NCBI GenBank assembly: GCA_037447655.1
Contig: JBBHKE010001940.1
Coordinates: 1-64,000 of the forward strand
DNA: 64,000 bases
Direction: 5' to 3'
DNA from: Zygnema cylindricum
Lineage: Eukaryota > Streptophyta > Zygnematophyceae > Zygnematales > Zygnemataceae
Under the pieces are notes generated by a model, which saw nothing but the letters and a program-made list of their open reading frames with translations, was not told the origin of the DNA and ran no database searches. Below, piece after piece: positions 38,405 to 49,097 of the stretch. Within the stretch, counting starts at the first letter, position 1. Every line of letters starts with the position of its first letter. Both the position numbers and the translations under genes were made by a program.

Positions 38405-41400
38405 TTATGCTTTCCTACTGACAACCTTTCGCAAAGCCTCTATAGCTTCACTTGTCTCGTGTCCAATAACTGCAAATCGTGAGCGCCCTCCTTTTATTAT
38501 GTGTGTGGACGGTTTTCCCTTTTGTTTAAAGCCTTTGTTTTGCGATTCTTGCTTCTCTAGTTTCCCCTTTTGAGGCCCTTTGTGTTGAAGTACTTGCTGT
38601 GCGGTAAGAGGTGTTAAGTTCATCTGCAATAGTTAAAAAAAAGAAATCAACCAAAGACAAGATTTAGTTGGATGATAGGATCTAATTAGATTCAAGATAG
38701 AGTCAACTGATGCATGATTTCAATATATCTCTGGCTTAATAACCAGAAGTTTTAACATGATATGGGCATGGAGATCTAAGAATATAAAAAGTTCACAAAT
38801 GTCTACAAAACGAAAGTGTGAAACAAACAAACGAAAAAAATTACAGAACAACCAAACTCATAAGATATAAAAGTTTTGCACGTACTCCTGCAAAATAAGA
38901 GCGAGAAAAGGCTCGTGGTTTTAAAGTCTCCTGCAATAAACGCTGCAATTCCTGCAACCACAAACACCAAAAAAAAAACTTTAAAAACAAAGACTAAGAA
39001 AAACTTTTTTTAAGATTCTTCTATCTCCAAACACAACCTCCGCTAGAAAAACCACGAAGACAAAAAACTTGACGTCGACATCAAAACCAAGAAACTGACA
39101 CCAAAAAAACAAAAGAATTGCATAAAATAAAAACCAGTATGACAAGAAACTCACTTGTCGCATGTTCCGCATCTCCATGTTTTCACGTCGAGTCCCTGGT
39201 CCTTTTTTATTTGCACCTTCTTCGTCATCTTCTCCTTGCGATCTTTTTCGTTTCTTACCGTCTTCTACGGCTCCCACATCCACTCCCAAAATATCGGCAT
39301 GTCTCGAAATCCACGTTTGTTCCGCTTGATTCTGTTACCAAAAAACTAAAAAAAAGCTTCAAAACTACACCGTGAATTGCTATTAGCGTTAATAACACTT
39401 AAGTCCGTCCCGGTTTTTTCTGCCCTCTGAACACAAAATAGCGTATTAATATCAACTGTTTGTTTCTTAACACTATTTCTTTTTGCGGTTCACAATCGTC
39501 TACATCATTTGGACTGGAAACAGAATCACTGACACTGAAAGAGTCCTTGTGCTAATTATACTCTAATAGTGATGGTTGTGCACAGAATCACATTCTAGAT
39601 TTGCATCATAAATGATTTGATTTTATTCATACATTCTAGTTACTACTCTCATCGTCCTTTACATCAACTTTGTTGCATTAACAATGCAATACCTACCATT
39701 ATATCGCTGAAATTCTTTCCAGTCTATGGTGGTAAAGGAAGTGAAAGGGAGAAATGCAAATAAAATGAGAGAAACGAGCATCGGGTAATGTAAAAATTTC
39801 TCACCTGAGAGTTTTTGCGGAGTTTCTCGTCGAGTTTGCGAGCCATTTGGACACACTTACGAACCTGAGGAAGAAACGCTGCATCTATCGGAAACTTTGG
39901 AAGAGACTGCCCCTGCAATCACATTGCGTAAAAAAAACAAAAAACAAAAAAAATGAGAATAAGGAAAACTTTCTCTTCCCTAACTTTCAAAAATTTCTTT
40001 GGCTACCCCTGAGAGAACTGGATGGGGGACAAAGCAACACATTCACTGGAGCTCATAAATGTAAGAGGCCATTGATGCCTGCAATGGGTTTTAGCAGATA
40101 CACAAACATATTAAATGTTAAGAAGGTACAAAAGTTAAAACGGAAAAAACATTAATTGACAACACTGTTGATGGGATGCATAATAAGATGATTAACAGAA
40201 CCTTGGAAAGTGCACGCAAGAGAGCCGAGTACTTAGCGCGATCTTTGGGAGAAATGAGAGCCACACTGCATCCATCCCCTCCTGCCCGAGCCGTTCTTCC
40301 ACATCGATGAACATAAACCTGTGATCACCCTTTCTCCAGTCATCCATTTGTGTGTTTATTTGTTTACATTGACCATTAGTTTGTCCAGACAATTTACATA
40401 ATCGTGATTACTGGCGTCACTGTTAGTAATCACAGTTTTGTACACAAAATTGTACAAACTCTACAATTTTCTGTATGATTACTACGATAACTGGCCAGTA
40501 ACGCCAGTAATGCCAGTAATTGCGAATGTGTAATTAACCTATTACTTGTCCATTTATTTGTCCGTTTACCAATCAATCCAGTTGCCCATATATTTGTTTT
40601 TCCCGTTTATTTGCCCATATATTTATCCTACTCGTCCATTTATTTGTCCATCTCATTGTCCATTTACTTGTCCGTTTACTTGTCCATTCCGTAAATTTGT
40701 CCATCCATTTATTTGTCCTTAAAAAACCTGTCTACTTGTTTGCCCATCTATCTGTTCAGGTACTTTTTCATATATTTGGCCATATGTATCCGTATATTTG
40801 TCAATCTATTACTTGTCCATTTCGCCTAAGGTTGTCACTAAATGCCTCGACAATTGGAATTGCACACCTCAATTCACAAACCCGATGAATTTCATGGCTT
40901 TTTTGAGAGGGGCATTTACCTCAGCTGAGTGAGGCAATTGAAAATGAAGAACAGTTCGAATCCCAGGAATGTCTAAACCGCGCGAAGCCACATCTGTCGC
41001 CACTAAGATTCCATCCTCACTCGCTTTGTATCTCTCAAGTGCCTGTCACCCACCCTCCAGCAACTACACTGTGAATCGATATTAACGTTAATACAACTGA
41101 TTTGGTCCCGGTTTTTTTTGCCCTCTGGCCACAAAACATCGTTATTAATACTAATTGTTCTTTTCTTAAAGACAATTCTACCAGCAGTTCAGAATTGACC
41201 GCATCTTTCACATTGGAAATAAAAATACTAACACAAAAACAGTCCTTATACTAACTACTTCTTAACGCCAATAGCGACACGGTGCACCTCTCCACTCAAT
41301 GGCACAAAAGACTTCACCCAAACGTAGATCTCTCTCCAATCCAGAACGATCCCTTCTAAGAAACAAAAGAATCATCCCGAACACGAGTATAGCGAGGATA

Positions 41401-44400
41401 CATAGCGAACCTCCATTACCCCATTTCAACTCTCACATTTCTGCAGATCTCCTTGCAGTGGGATGTGATCTCTAAAAAATGCTTGGATCGATAAACTTGC
41501 ATCCTTCTTTAACATCTCTCTTCAACCCAAAACTAGATCGCTTAATTAACAACAAATCATCCCGAAAACGATAACAGCGACAAGACATCGTGCACCTTCT
41601 TCTCCCCACTCTAACTCTTTCTTTTCTGAAGCTCTCCTTGGAGTGGAACGTACACCCTAAAGAAACCTCTACTAATGAAATTGTATCCCTCATCTCCCTT
41701 TTGATAGTCTTTCACATAATTTAATCTCTGCCTCTGTCAAAGTTGTGTCCTTGTCGCCCTTTTGATAGTCTAACATAGCTTTAATTTCTGACTCTATTAA
41801 ACTTGTATCCCTTGTCTCCCTTTTGAAAATATTTTACATACCTTTAATCTCTGCCTCTGTTGCATTTGGGCATGAAGGGGAAAAGCCGGAAGTTCCAGTA
41901 ACTGCAAAAGGGCAGCCACTCTACGAACCGCCGCAATAGAAGTACAGAAAACGAGTGTTCTTCCGGATCCGTGAAGTCGTAAAACATAATACATTACCAC
42001 ATCTTTTTCCTCTTCAACACACCTACACTCAGAAAAACCTCATCATTCACTATTCATTGTCCACCTGCAATACACTGTCTACATTGAAGTAAGAATATTT
42101 TAACCACACTATTTTCCTATATCCGTTTTTGGGATCAGCACAAGATTTCGCATGGATCATAGTGATTCTAAACACTAATGTATGCGGAGAGGGATCGTCA
42201 AAGGTACACATTTTAGGATGGACAAAGCTATTTCTCTATCCATACTGCTTAAGCCAGTTTAGGCTAGTTATGGGCCATTATGTAGTGCTAAACTGCCAGA
42301 CACCTAAAGCCCAGAAAGTGGATCCCTTGATAAATATACATGGACCAATATAAGTGTGTGTTGTGTTGGCTATATGATTGTACTATTATTGCATATTCAC
42401 ACCAATGTGGGTGCAATTTTTCCACATTCACACTAAATTATAGGTGGCAATTGAGCAGAATTAGCTGATCGCCCTCAATAAGCAGCGTCAGTAGATTTGG
42501 TTTGCAAAATAGCGTGGATTACGCAAACAATATTAAACATTTCATTTTCAGTGGATAAAGTGTGGTTTGTGCTCCTCAACATCTGTTGTTTGAACCACAT
42601 AATGTAGAAAGACGATGTAGAATTACTAATAAAAAAAAATTGGAGACAATAACGAAGAATATGACGAAGAGCATGAATGTCCAAAAAGAGTAAAACAGGG
42701 AAGCAAAGATACGTCCAAAAACAGCGCCTGCTATTAGCCGATGGATGATTCTTAATTGAAAGAGGCTGCAGAAATTAGCCGAGCATAAAAATGGTTGAAA
42801 AAAAAAAACAAAATAATAATATAAAGAATAATAAGAGAACGTACTCTACAGCCGATTCCTCGAGCTTCCCAGCAACCACTTGCTTCGTGGTGAGGTCAAC
42901 AACGGCCGCCTTGTGACTCATCCCAACCCGTTCAATCAAAGCGGCAACAGAGTCTGGGCTCTCCTTCCTTTGGTTTCTTCTGTCATTACCCCTTTTCAGC
43001 TTCTGATGAAAATTCTCTGGCAATGAGAGAGTTGCCGAAAAGACCATCGTCTGTCGTTTTTTCAAAGGCACATTCGGTTCATTCCCTACTTCTACTGCTA
43101 CTTCACTAAAACCTTCTGTGATCTCTTCTTCAGAAACCACCTCCACACCTTCAAGAAATTCTTCGCTAAGAGGAGGAGCCATGGAAGGAGAAGCTCCATC
43201 TCGTTTTGGGAGTAAGTCAATAATAGATTGAAGTTCGCTGAAATGACCTTTTTCAACCATTCGGTCAGCTTCATCCAGTACAAAAAATGACAGAAAATTT
43301 AACTGCAAACGACCCCAGCAAGAAAAAAAACTCAAATTAACCCACTTCTACTAATCAACCCTACGAAATAAACTTGAACATCTTTTAGTAAAAGAAGCTT
43401 CTAATCAAGAAACTACCATATACCGCTTATCGCGATTAACATTAGTGTATTTCTCGCCACTCAAACTGTTTTTTCTGTGGAAACTTGTCAAATTCTTCAT
43501 TGGGACATTCAATTCCAAAGGTAACAGTGTTACCTTCCAATTGGTCACATTTAAATGAAACAAGGCAAGGGTACACAGAGTAAACCAAGTTTGAGAAGCA
43601 AAACAAGCATTATCTCTAATGATGATACAGGATGTCTCCTGTTTTCATTCAAAATGGCCAAGTTGCAAGGTGAAACTCTTACCTCTCAAATCACAATATT
43701 CCAATAAAAAATCTGACAAGTTTGAGCAAAGAAACACGAGTCTGAGTGGGGAAATAAACATTTTAACTATGATACCAATATCTCAAATGTAATGTTTCCT
43801 ATGCAAGGATAAAAATGTTTTTCCTATGTAAGTCATTATAACAAGCATGTTTTCAAACCTGCAAAAGGTGTCGTTCTCCTGTACTCATAAGCTCCCAGAG
43901 ACGACCCGGGGTTCCCACTACCACCTCTGGTCGCCTTTTCAAAAGTCGGCTTTGCTTCTGAGGAGCCATGCCTCCCACAATGGGAACAATATGGACTCCA
44001 GTGTACTTTGCTGCTGCTCTCATGTGATCGCAGACCTGGAAATGTAAAATATGAGTAAGTTTTTAATAAACCCTTAAACATAAAAACCAGTTCATTTTAC
44101 AAAAAAAGTGTTGCATTGGTAACCAGTGAAAAAGACCCTGCCCCTTAGGTAAACAACTGCAAGCTTAAAATTAGAAATGCTTCAGTCAAACTAAAATATA
44201 AAGAACAAAAAAATACCAAAAGCATCATCACATAGATGATAGAAACAAATTGCAAAAGTAAGAGCTCAAGCTTTCAGACGCCTACTTTGTATGTCAGAAG
44301 GCATACGCAATTATTGCTTTAATTCTATAAAATACATGAGAGTTACAGCCCTTCAAAAATAGGTAAATTTAATTTTTATTCACAATAATGTTGAATTTGA

Positions 44401-46176
44401 ACAATGAATAGCTCAAGCTCAGTACCTGGATTGCAAGTTCACGGGTGGGAGCGATTATGAGGGCCCGAAGGCCACTTTCCACTCTGTCTAAAGGGTCAGA
44501 GATCACATCTTCTCCTTTCTTTCTTGAATCCTTCTCCCTCTCATCCAACAACCGTTGTAAAATGGGTAAACCGAAAGCAAGAGTCTTTCCAGATCCTGTC
44601 TCTGCGGCACCCACCAAATCCTGTTCATACCACACTAATATTGTCAGTTTTTCCTAAATTTTCTCTCTACCTATCAAACTCCTCAACAAGTTATCGAACC
44701 AGTACTGGCAATTGAATCGGAGAAATGGGTAGCTAAATTGAGGGGGAAAGGAGCAAGGAGGGAGATGATTGGCTTCTGTGCACGATACTCTTTTTTCATC
44801 GCTGTGCAATGATAGAGTGTTAGTAATAATTTCTTTCACTTCAATCTCCTCTGGAATTCGTTTCAGCTTTGCAAAAAATTCTCTCAAATGTGAAGTCGAG
44901 ATAGACCTAATCAATTTTATCAACAAAAGACAATCTAGTCTTCATGCTGGAAAGTACATGCTTCGAGTCTGTAAAAAATGTCGTTGAGGGAATAAAACAA
45001 GAGAGGATGATTTATACCACGTGCGTATGGACATCATAAGCTGTGTTACCTTTTAAGTTCAGCAAAATAACGAAGGTTATGTACTTTCATCAAGCAAAAC
45101 TCATCTCAGCCTTGTGAAATACTAAAGCTAAAACGCATGAGAATTGTATGTGGCCTCACCTTGCCCTGATGAGCTGCAACAGGAATACAAGACTTCTGGA
45201 TGGCAGAAGGCTCCTTGAACCCTAATTCTGCAAGACCTTTCATAAGGAGTGGATGAAGGCGTAACTCTCCCCAGGCTGTCATATCCACCTCCATATTCTC
45301 AACTGTGTCTACCTCAGAGACATTTTCTCCAGCTCCATCCTCAACCGGCTTCTCTTCTACAGTGCCTTTTTTCACATCCTGCATCTTCTTTTTCTTCTTT
45401 TGCTTTCTTTTTTTCTTCTTCTGCTCTGTTCCTTCTGTTCCTTTAGACTCTGTAGTCTGCACACAGACATCCTCAACTCCTTCTTCTCCTGGACTTTCTT
45501 TTGCTGTTTCTGTATCGTCCTTAACCTTTACATTCTTGTCCAAAGCCTTCTGTCTTTTTGCCTTCTTTTGTGGAACACTCTTTACTTTCCCTCCTATTGC
45601 TTCCGATTTTCCTTCAAGGTCATCATTCTTTTCTCCCCCTATCTCCACCACAGCTTCTCCTAATTTTCGCTTTTTCTTCTTCTTTTTCGATTTCTCCTCT
45701 GTCCCATCGGTTTTAGGACCTTCTCCCAGTGTTAAAACCTTATTCTCTGTCTGCTCAGATTTGCTAACTTTTCCTTTCGTCTTTTTAAGTACCAACCTTC
45801 CCTCGTCAACATGACCTTCATCTTGTCCTCCTTTTCCTCCTTCATTTGTCGCAAAAAATACGTCTCCATCCACCTCCTCCAGACTCATAAAACCTGTACA
45901 ATCCTCGAAGAAAATGCGTAAGACTTCATAGAGACGCCCTGTCCAGCGATGGTGTTCTACTCACCTCGCCCATATTTGTAATGATTCTCAGAGAGAAGCA
46001 TCGGATGAGCCACTGTGGTCAGGACTTTTCACCAAAAGTTTGTCAACTGCAAGCTTACCTCCCTCATCACTGCCCAGGAGGAGCTCAGGGGCGTGAGCTG
46101 GTGTCACATCCCGCCATTTCACTGAAGTTTTCCACAGCTGTTTCTGCTTGCTCTTATGTCCCTTCCCAACCACCAT
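38405..46176 (-). CDS. RH13: DEAD-box RNA helicase, RH13/DDX24/Mak5 type
   Basis: Twelve exons in transcript order: 46059-46176, 45160-45893, 44426-44620, 43859-44035, 42845-43302, 41842-42022, 40920-41042, 40202-40318, 39805-39912, 39155-39331, 38886-38951, 38405-38623; 890 residues with phase kept throughout. Mak5/DDX24 helicases act in the nucleolus in 60S ribosomal subunit assembly. The N-terminus (about 65-240) is a highly charged Lys/Glu region. The Q motif precedes AETGSGKT (290-297), [20 protein letters not shown] (416-421), [29 protein letters not shown] and [10 protein letters not shown] (666-675). As in DDX24, an insertion sits between DEAD and SAT. The C-terminus is basic. The frame opens upstream at a GTG, but the first ATG was used. 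RH13 naming follows the Arabidopsis orthologue from memory. Confidence 0.94.
39366..39582. mobile_element. MITE family C in RH13 intron 9
   Basis: Left end TACACCGTGAATTGCTATTAGCG, right end TAATAGTGATGGTTGTGCA. The interior TGCCCTCTGAACACAAAATAGCG and AGTCCTTGTGCTAATTATA matches 41065-41286. It lies 34 nt upstream of exon 10 in transcript sense. Confidence 0.85.
40336..40830. repeat. Degenerate TCCATTTATTTGTCC array in RH13 intron 7
   Basis: At least fifteen loosely spaced copies of a word like TCCATTTATTTGTCC or CCCATATATTTG, with units of 12-24 bp, fill much of the intron between 40319 and 40919. Non-coding. Confidence 0.75.
41065..41286. mobile_element. MITE family C in RH13 intron 6
   Basis: Left end TACACTGTGAATCGATATTAACG, right end AATAGCGACACGGTGCA. 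It lies 22 nt upstream of exon 7 (41042) on the transcribed strand, so the branch point probably lies in the element. Confidence 0.85.
41679..41865. repeat. Three tandem copies spanning the exon 6 donor of RH13
   Basis: A unit of about 60 bp (TTGTATCCC..TCTCCCTTTTGATAGTCTTT..ACAT..TTTAATCTCTGCCTCTGT) is repeated three times. The unit at 41802-41862 contains the real 3' end of exon 6 and its GTATGT donor. The two downstream copies have lost the donor dinucleotide context. Confidence 0.75.
43421..43780. mobile_element. Worn composite of family-B-like sequence in RH13 intron 4
   Basis: Begins TACCGCTTATCGCGATTAACATTAGTGTATTTCTCGCCACTCAAACTG and later shows inverse-like CTGAGTGGGGAAATAAAC near 43742-43760. 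The middle holds a smaller inverted repeat (GGTAACAGTGTTACC). Boundaries are uncertain. Confidence 0.45.
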
Positions 46177-46444
46177 GGTCTCCGCAACTGTAGAATCTGT
46201 CACACTCTAAGGAAGACGGAAAATCTGTCCACTCTCTAGAGAACAACTCTCAAGAGGCGGGTGGGTGCTTACAGAGAGAATCCTTGGCCGCTCAACAAAT
46301 GGAAAGCAAAACGCTTCAAAATGAACAAAAAAGAAAAAAAGAGGAATGTAAATCTTCCCTGAAGAGGAGGCAGTCAAACGAGATGCTGAAGACGAGGTTC
46401 CGTTGGAGCTCTTGACTTATGCCTTCTTTGACGTCGCCTTCATT
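46177..46444. promoter_or_regulatory. Compact divergent promoter between RH13 and the M41-like gene
   Basis: Only 268 bp separate the two start codons, and the genes run in opposite directions. The interval must hold both transcription starts and leaders. I see no clear TATA box. Confidence 0.7.
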
Positions 46445-49097
46445 ATGTTAAGCTTCCCTCTCGTGACTGCGGCCATCGTGCTGCCTCTCCCTCACGCCTC
46501 TCATGTTAGCTCTCCCTGCCTGACACATGTCCTTAGCCCTAACACATTAAATCTGGGAACAGCAGCCCGGGCACCTTTCTCGAGAGACTGTCGGTTTGTG
46601 GTTCAACAATTATCGTACGGCAATTATCCGCCATGTCGGCTAGGTTTTCTGCCTCTCATCTCTCCGAAATTATGGAGGTCCAGAGAGAAGCAGCAATCTG
46701 TCTCTTTTTTCCTCCCTCGTGCAAGTTTAGACCCACAGTCTGCCAGGAGTTCTCCAAGCAAAGCCTTTATTCCTTCGTCCTTTCTTGATTCTGACGAAAA
46801 GCAGCAGATTGAAGAAACTGCAACTGCTGTGGAGAAGGGAGAGTTGAGCCGGGAACAGGCGCTTGCTGTAGTGGATAAGTGGCTCCTCGAAGGGAAAGAA
46901 CGTAATGCCCTAGCTCTTGCGGAAGCATTAAAGGGTCGACCAAGAGGACTCAGAGCATTTGGTACTGCCCGGCAGGTTGGTATCTCTCATTTTTTGCAAA
47001 TTTCTTGCAATTCATGCTCATTCAAGGGAGTCAAGTGGGTTTCAGATTTCTTCAAGATGAAAATTTCCTCTCTTTCATAACTATGTCATTTTGTTTAAGT
47101 TGCCAGTCATGCTAAACTGTTGGAGAAAGTTACTCCATGCTTAGGATCAATGCCCGAATTGTAGGTTCAGCTCGGCATTCTCATGTTTGACAGCAGTTGC
47201 AACTACATTTGATGGGAGTTGAATGATTCCTTGGTGCTTCCAGTGATGAGGTGAAAAAACACATTGCCTTGTTGACCTTCCGCAGGTTCCGCAGAGAGTG
47301 TATACCTTAGAGGAGCTGAGGCTCAACAAAATTGACACAAAGCGGTTTCTGTCACCCACAGATTCAACCCTCAGTGGTGTCAGACAGGCACTTCAGCTGG
47401 CACTGGGAGCAGGCATTCTGGCAGCCTGGCAAGGCCTGGGGCTTGATCAAGGGCAATTATTGGGCCTAATTGTGGTTTTGCTGTTTCTCGGTTCAGCGGA
47501 CCAGGTGAGGATGTTGTCTGTCTTTAAGTGGTGAAGCTATCATATTAGACTGCCTTCATATAGCTCACATGTGCATCTGCTGGTTGACTTATCATACCAG
47601 ACAAGTTTTGAATGTTCAAGTGTATTGGCTTCATCACGCTTCGCCAGCATTTTGTGTTCCACTGGGAAACTTGAAAGTCAAAAAATGCGCTCTTGTTCGT
47701 ATAGAGAATGTGATGGAGTTATTTCAATATGCAGAAAACTTGGAAAATTACAAAAAGTTGAAAAAAAAAAGATTGTCTGCCTTATTGAGTGCTTAGCAGG
47801 ATCGTCATGGCAACGCACTGGAGCTCTCTTGGCAAGACAGTTAATCTATAAGATACATATTTGGTGGACTAGCATCCTAGATTATAATTCCAAAACATGT
47901 AGGCTAGATTTTATAGTGTTGAATGAGCTTGAGATTTCACACTATCTCATGTAATACACTTTGAATGCAGAGAAAGGACAGAGGAAGGGATCACTGAAGC
48001 TGGCCTCGGATTGCTGGGTCAATTTGATTTTTTAACAAGGCGATTGGAACGTGGTCTTGATTTTTTGTTCAATTGTCATCAATTTAATCTCATCTGCACC
48101 TGTGTTTGTTTTTGCAGATAGCAAATGGGGGAGGTGGGGAAGCACTCATTCTGGACACAGTAGGAAACTTTGTCAGCCCCAAGTACCGTAATCGTGTTTC
48201 ACTGGTGAGTAACGAGCCTGTGATAAAGAGGAAAGTTTCTCTGCTTTTGATAGGAGATGCATTTTTTTACAGCACAAGTCTTTTGGGCAACGATCAAGTG
48301 CGAATTGAGTCAAGTGGAGATAACGATTCCGTTTTCTCATGTCTGTGGTTGGTTGGAGGTGGGAGGTTTCAGCATGAGGCAGGCCATTTCCTGGTTTCAT
48401 ATTTTGTCGGTATTCTTCCTCGTTCCTACACTTTAAGCAGTCTTGACGCGTTTCAGCGCTATGGAGCGCTTAATGTTCAAGCTGGTACCACTTTTGTTGA
48501 CCAAGAATTCCAACAAGAGGTCCAATCTGGCAGGCTCAGTTCTGGGGTAAGCCTTCTCCTTCTTTCTGCGAGACACTGTTGATGAATTTGTAATGCGAAT
48601 GGAAGTTTATGGTTTATTGTTTTATATTTTACTCGCCTGTGTATTAATAATGTGTCAGTGGATACAGACTCTCGATCGCTTTTCCTGCATTGCCCTTGCT
48701 GGTGTCGCCACGGAATACCTGCGTTTCGAGTTGGCTGAGGGTGGCTTATCCGATATTCAACAGGTAAGCTGGTCATTCTTAAATACTCTCTTTCTGTTTC
48801 ATTGATTTCAGCAGAATTCCTTTGGATACAGTGCAAAATGGAACGATTCTCTAGTTTGCTGAGTGGCACTATGTTTGGTTGTAATGGATACAGCTGGATT
48901 CTTTGTTCAAAGGTTTGGGATTTTCACAAATGAAGGCGGATTCTCAAGTGAGGTGGGCGGTTCTTAATACCGTTACTCTGTTGCGTCGACATGCTAGAGT
49001 TCATGATCGCCTCGTCCAGGCTATGACTGCCGGCAAATCTGTAGGACAATGTATTGAGGTGATTGAATTGTCCCTCGCAAACTCTGATGACATATGA
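46445..49097 (+). CDS. Plastid M41 (FtsH protease)-like membrane protein without AAA domain
   Basis: Six exons: 46445-46975, 47286-47504, 48118-48204, 48373-48546, 48668-48763, 48894-49097; 436 residues, all junctions phase 0. Residues 1-110 are Ser/Arg/Pro-rich, as expected for a plastid transit peptide. A membrane segment lies at about 207-240 (LALGAGILAAWQG..LLGLIVVLLFLG). The protease-like part starts HEAGHFLVSYFVGILPRSYTL (280-300), with the zinc-ligand HExxH signature of M41, and continues ALNVQAGTTFVD, LDRFSCIALAGVATEYL and QMKADSQVRWAVLNTVTLLRRH. No AAA+ ATPase domain is present, so it is not a classical FtsH. I recall plant homologues annotated only as stress-regulated or Zn-protease-like proteins. 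Proteolytic activity is inferred from HEAGH only. Confidence 0.9.

Noticed and set aside
45249-45814. Long plus-strand frames rich in Ser/Phe opposite the RH13 exon 2
   Set aside because: They are mirror frames of the Lys/Glu-rich minus-strand exon and have no motif.
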